A DNA stretch of 16,925 bases from contig JALXDB010000320.1 of the NCBI GenBank assembly GCA_026990615.1, positions 1 to 16,925 of the forward strand. The letters run 5' to 3'. Below, in pieces: positions 15,099-16,925 of this stretch. The stretch's first letter is position 1. Every line of letters begins with the position of its first letter. The position numbers and the translations under genes were made by a program. The notes beneath the pieces are model-generated. The model was not told the DNA's origin and made no database searches. It worked only from the letters and a program-made list of their open reading frames with translations. The DNA comes from Spirochaetota bacterium (GTDB lineage: Bacteria; Spirochaetota; B62-G9).

Positions 15099-16475
15099 TT
15101 AAAAATCTATGTTTTCCAAAATGTCCTTAATCATCTTAAGCAGTTCGGCACTTCTAACCTCATCTTCGGTTTCTACGACTATCCTTATCTGAGGTTCGGT
15201 GTTGGACAGTCTAACGTGTATCCACTCATCCTTTCTTTCGAGTTTTATTCCATCGATTGTAATTATATTATAATTGTTAAAATATTTTAATAGTTTATCC
15301 TTGATTAAACTGTAGAATTGTTCTCTATCTCTTACGGGTTTTTCAAGGATAATTTTATCTTTAATCATGCTGAAAGATGGAAATTCCTTTACTATGTCTG
15401 ACAGCCTCTGCCCTGTGGTGGCGAGTAGCTCCAGTATTAAGGACATACCAACAAAACTGTCCCGGGCAGGATTTATCGAGGGTACAATTACTCCTCCGTT
15501 GCCCTCTCCTCCAAAACCCAATCCTTTTTTAAGAAGTTCTTCGGTTACGAAAGCCTCGCCTATTCTGGTTCTCGAAACTGAAACACCGTACTTCTCAGCC
15601 AGATAATCGATAAGCATTGTGGTTGACAGGTTGCATGCGATATCAGTTTTTTGCTTCCTTAAATAAGATTCTCCCGCAAGCACAAGAGTAAATTCTTCGC
15701 TTAAAACCTCCCCGCCATCCTCCACCACAACAAGCCTGTCGGCATCCGGGTCCTGGGCAAATCCAATATCGGCATTATGTTTTTTTACCTTTTCTGAAAG
15801 GTCTCTCAGGTTTCTTGGTGTCGGCTCGGGGTCTCTGGGGAAATCTCCGGTAATGCTGTCGTTGATTGGAATAGCATTGCAGTTTAATCTTTCGAAAAAA
15901 TAGCGGTCCAGAATGGATGCAGCACCTCCAACCGGATCATATACAATCTTAAATCCTGCCGCTCTTATTGCTTCTACATTGAAATGCTCCAGTATATCGT
16001 CTATATATTTTTCTGGGTAGCTTTTTTTGTCTTCAATCTTTCCCAGGTTGTTGACATCAACCCACTCTATAGTTCTGCTGTTATCCCTTGCTCTTTTTTT
16101 TATTCGCTCAATTGTATTCCCGTCAAGAAACAGACCTCTGTTATTGCTCAGCTTTAGAGCATTCCATTCTATTGGGTTGTGGCTTGCTGTGATTATTATT
16201 CCGCCATCACACTGTAAGTTCCTTGTTGCATACAAAGATGTTGGGGTAGGAGCAATTCCCAGGTCCAGAACGTTTAAACCAAGGCCTGTTAGCACAGATG
16301 TTACTGCAGATTTAATCATTTTGCCACTCTTTCTTGAATCGCGGGCTACAGCTATTTTTTTATTTTTGATGTCGATAGAGCTTATGAAAGCATCTGTAAA
16401 GTTCATAACTGATAGGGGGTTTAAGTCTTCTCCGACAATACCTCTTATTCCTGAAATACTGATCATTAGAGCCAT
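15099..16475 (-). CDS. Phosphohexomutase (phosphoglucomutase/phosphomannomutase/GlmM family)
   Basis: 458-aa alpha-D-phosphohexomutase that moves phosphate between C1 and C6 of a hexose or hexosamine through a phosphoserine. Key parts: ISGIRG at the N-terminus, ITASHNP with the catalytic S98, the Mg-binding loop DPDADR (D242, D244, D246), the sugar-binding loop GGEGNGGV (E324), and the C-terminal phosphate-binding loop SNTEP at 424-428, where most members have SGTEP. The sugar loop GEGNGG resembles PGM/PMM-type and archaeal members more than classical GlmM, so the substrate (glucose, mannose or glucosamine phosphate) cannot be fixed. AGGA lies 7 bases before the ATG at 16475. It heads the minus-strand operon with rarA next. 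Confidence 0.93.
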   Translation of the reverse strand: MALMISISGIRGIVGEDLNPLSVMNFTDAFISSIDIKNKKIAVARDSRKSGKMIKSAVTSVLTGLGLNVLDLGIAPTPTSLYATRNLQCDGGIIITASHNPIEWNALKLSNNRGLFLDGNTIERIKKRARDNSRTIEWVDVNNLGKIEDKKSYPEKYIDDILEHFNVEAIRAAGFKIVYDPVGGAASILDRYFFERLNCNAIPINDSITGDFPRDPEPTPRNLRDLSEKVKKHNADIGFAQDPDADRLVVVEDGGEVLSEEFTLVLAGESYLRKQKTDIACNLSTTMLIDYLAEKYGVSVSRTRIGEAFVTEELLKKGLGFGGEGNGGVIVPSINPARDSFVGMSLILELLATTGQRLSDIVKEFPSFSMIKDKIILEKPVRDREQFYSLIKDKLLKYFNNYNIITIDGIKLERKDEWIHVRLSNTEPQIRIVVETEDEVRSAELLKMIKDILENIDF

Positions 16476-16569
16476 ATCTCTTTCCTTTGAGTGAATATTA
16501 AAATAAATTAAAACAATCGGTATTATGATATTAAAATTAAATCTACAAAAAGTAAAATTAAATTAAAAT

Positions 16570-16574
16570 GGAGG
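16570..16574 (+). promoter_or_regulatory. Ribosome binding site of the NifX-type gene
   Basis: GGAGG lies 7 bases before the ATG at 16582. The divergent gap 16476-16581 is extremely AT-rich; it must hold promoters for both flanking genes, but I cannot pick convincing -35/-10 pairs there. Confidence 0.7.
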
Positions 16575-16581
16575 CCCTGCA

Positions 16582-16925
16582 ATGGTAGTGGCATTTGCAA
16601 CAGATGAAAGAAACGGTTTAAAATCAAAAATTTCCCATCATTTTGGTAGATGCCCCTTTTATGTTTTCGTAGAGATTGACAACGGTAAGGTAAAATCGGT
16701 TATTGAAGAAGAAAATCCATATGCAAATGCTCACGGTCCCGGAATGGTTCCGGATTTTATAGCTTCCAAAAAGGCCGATTTTATTGTATCCGGAGGCATG
16801 GGGCCAAGGGCAGTTGAGGCTTTTAAAAACCATGGAATAAGGGCTGTTGTTGGTGTAAGCGGTAAAGTTGAGGATGTTTTAAAGGATATAATGGAAGGCA
16901 GGTATGATGTTGTAACGCCCGATAC
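16582..16925 (+). CDS. Dinitrogenase iron-molybdenum cofactor-type (NifX/NafY/NifB-C) small protein, 3' partial
   Basis: 114 residues are visible and the gene runs off the right edge; typical members are about 110-130 aa, so little is missing. The fold is indicated by VVAFATDERNG, ISHHFGRCPFYVFVEID, HGPGMVPDFIASKKAD, FIVSGGMGPRAVEAF and GIRAVVGVSGKVEDVL. The family binds Fe-S or FeMo-cofactor precursors in nitrogen fixers. However, many anaerobes carry small stand-alone versions with no nitrogenase, often beside MinD/Mrp-type ATPases or ferredoxins. No nif gene is visible here, so nitrogen fixation should not be inferred. Cys24 in FGRC is the most likely metal ligand seen. It is divergent from the phosphohexomutase gene. 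Confidence 0.85.
   Translation, partial: MVVAFATDERNGLKSKISHHFGRCPFYVFVEIDNGKVKSVIEEENPYANAHGPGMVPDFIASKKADFIVSGGMGPRAVEAFKNHGIRAVVGVSGKVEDVLKDIMEGRYDVVTPD

Noticed and set aside
16027..16494. 155-codon plus-strand open frame opposite the phosphohexomutase
   Set aside because: It is the shadow of a gene whose catalytic motifs are all intact. It has no SD and no recognisable product.

Overview
This is 16.9 kb of bacterial chromosome, AT-rich by eye, densely packed and mostly housekeeping. TAA, TAG and TGA all end genes, so the standard bacterial code applies. B12-type radical SAM and double [4Fe-4S] proteins suggest an anaerobic or microaerophilic lifestyle (inference). I cannot name the phylum from the sequence. 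Start signals are mixed: some genes have clear Shine-Dalgarno (SD) sequences, many have none.

Left block (1-5925, + strand): the end of yebC, then ruvC, ruvA, ruvB, a SpoIID/LytB-type lipoprotein, queA and tgt, with gaps of 20-48 bp. It joins Holliday-junction processing to queuosine tRNA modification and is probably one transcription unit.

Middle block (5933-12300), the least familiar part: a secreted transglutaminase-fold protein on the minus strand, whose catalytic His position holds Arg; divergent from it, a 60-aa two-helix membrane protein coupled to a 573-aa exported protein that may be a TIM-barrel glycoside hydrolase; a B12-binding radical SAM protein on the minus strand, overlapping the previous gene tail to tail by 47 bp; and, divergent from it, a DUF362 protein with two C-terminal [4Fe-4S] motifs.

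Right block (12297-16475, - strand), transcribed in the order phosphohexomutase, rarA, 5-formyltetrahydrofolate cyclo-ligase, metallo-beta-lactamase-fold hydrolase. The last three overlap one another. A NifX/NafY-type gene runs off the right edge on the plus strand.

I saw no rRNA, tRNA, CRISPR array, insertion sequence or convincing intrinsic terminator. The only gene-free stretches over 100 bp are 10952-11163, which holds candidate divergent promoters, and 16476-16581, in which I could assign no promoter. No clearly new multi-gene system stands out. The best leads are the secreted-protein cluster at 5933-9615 with its inverted repeat, and the radical SAM/DUF362 divergent pair.
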